Assembly (NCBI GenBank): GCA_963383645.1
Contig: OY726557.1
Coordinates: forward strand, 151,574,360-151,638,359
Direction: 5' to 3'
DNA: 64,000 nt
Source of the DNA: Muscardinus avellanarius
Lineage: Eukaryota > Chordata > Mammalia > Rodentia > Gliridae
In this document: piece by piece, positions 63,946 through 64,000 of the stretch
How positions within the stretch are numbered: the first letter of the stretch is position 1
How the letters are laid out: each line of letters begins with the position of its first letter
The notes under the pieces: generated by a model
Databases searched by the model: none
The model's input: the letters and a program-made list of their open reading frames with translations, nothing else
What the model was told of the DNA's origin: nothing
Translations under genes and position numbers: made by a program

Positions 63946-64000
63946 AATTAATAATTTTAAAAAATCTTTTGCTAGAATTCAAGGCAGATTGACGAGCTGA

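Overview
This window is mammalian nuclear DNA: interrupted genes with GT-AG introns, one CpG island, and roughly fifty interspersed repeats. The dominant SINE is a dimer. A 7SL-like (B1-type) left half is joined to a tRNA/ID-like right half through an A-rich linker, which is the B1-dID architecture known from the squirrel-related rodents (squirrels, mountain beaver, dormice). The L1s also look rodent-like. I infer a rodent of that clade and cannot name the species.

Two real genes lie head to head. The left 46 kb is the 5' part of CEP126 (KIAA1377), read on the minus strand. Six coding exons at 46381-46254, 40295-40176, 27078-26933, 25154-25043, 18010-17821 and 4403-2282 join in perfect phase into 939 codons plus one base without a stop. 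The C-terminal exons lie beyond the left edge. From about 56.3 kb rightwards is the 5' half of ANGPTL5 on the plus strand. Five coding exons (56322-56414, 57901-58045, 59747-59850, 61177-61270, 62505-62605) join into exactly 179 codons: signal peptide, coiled-coil linker and the start of the fibrinogen-like domain. The rest lies beyond the right edge. Exons were recognised by remembered similarity to the human proteins and confirmed by splice signals and phase arithmetic.

Between the genes, a CpG island (about 46.13-46.83 kb) holds CEP126 exon 1, a 14-codon upstream ORF, a 33-bp tandem repeat with two CCAAT boxes, a YY1-like site and a perfect RFX X-box palindrome, which suits a cilium/centrosome gene. 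A processed COPZ1 pseudogene (about 47.7-49.9 kb) lies in the region expected to be ANGPTL5 5' intron.

The rest is intron and repeats. A full-length but dead L1 (4451-11684) with a 15-bp target-site duplication sits only 47 bp from the CEP126 exon 6 splice acceptor. There is a second L1 at 15.9-17.7 kb, several 5'-truncated L1 3' ends, older L2 and MIR remnants, many SINEs (some nested or clustered), and microsatellites. An unexplained 387-codon Pro/Ser-rich open frame lies at 19176-20339. I found no convincing new multi-gene system. The most interesting signals are the promoter architecture and the retroelement insertions next to splice sites.
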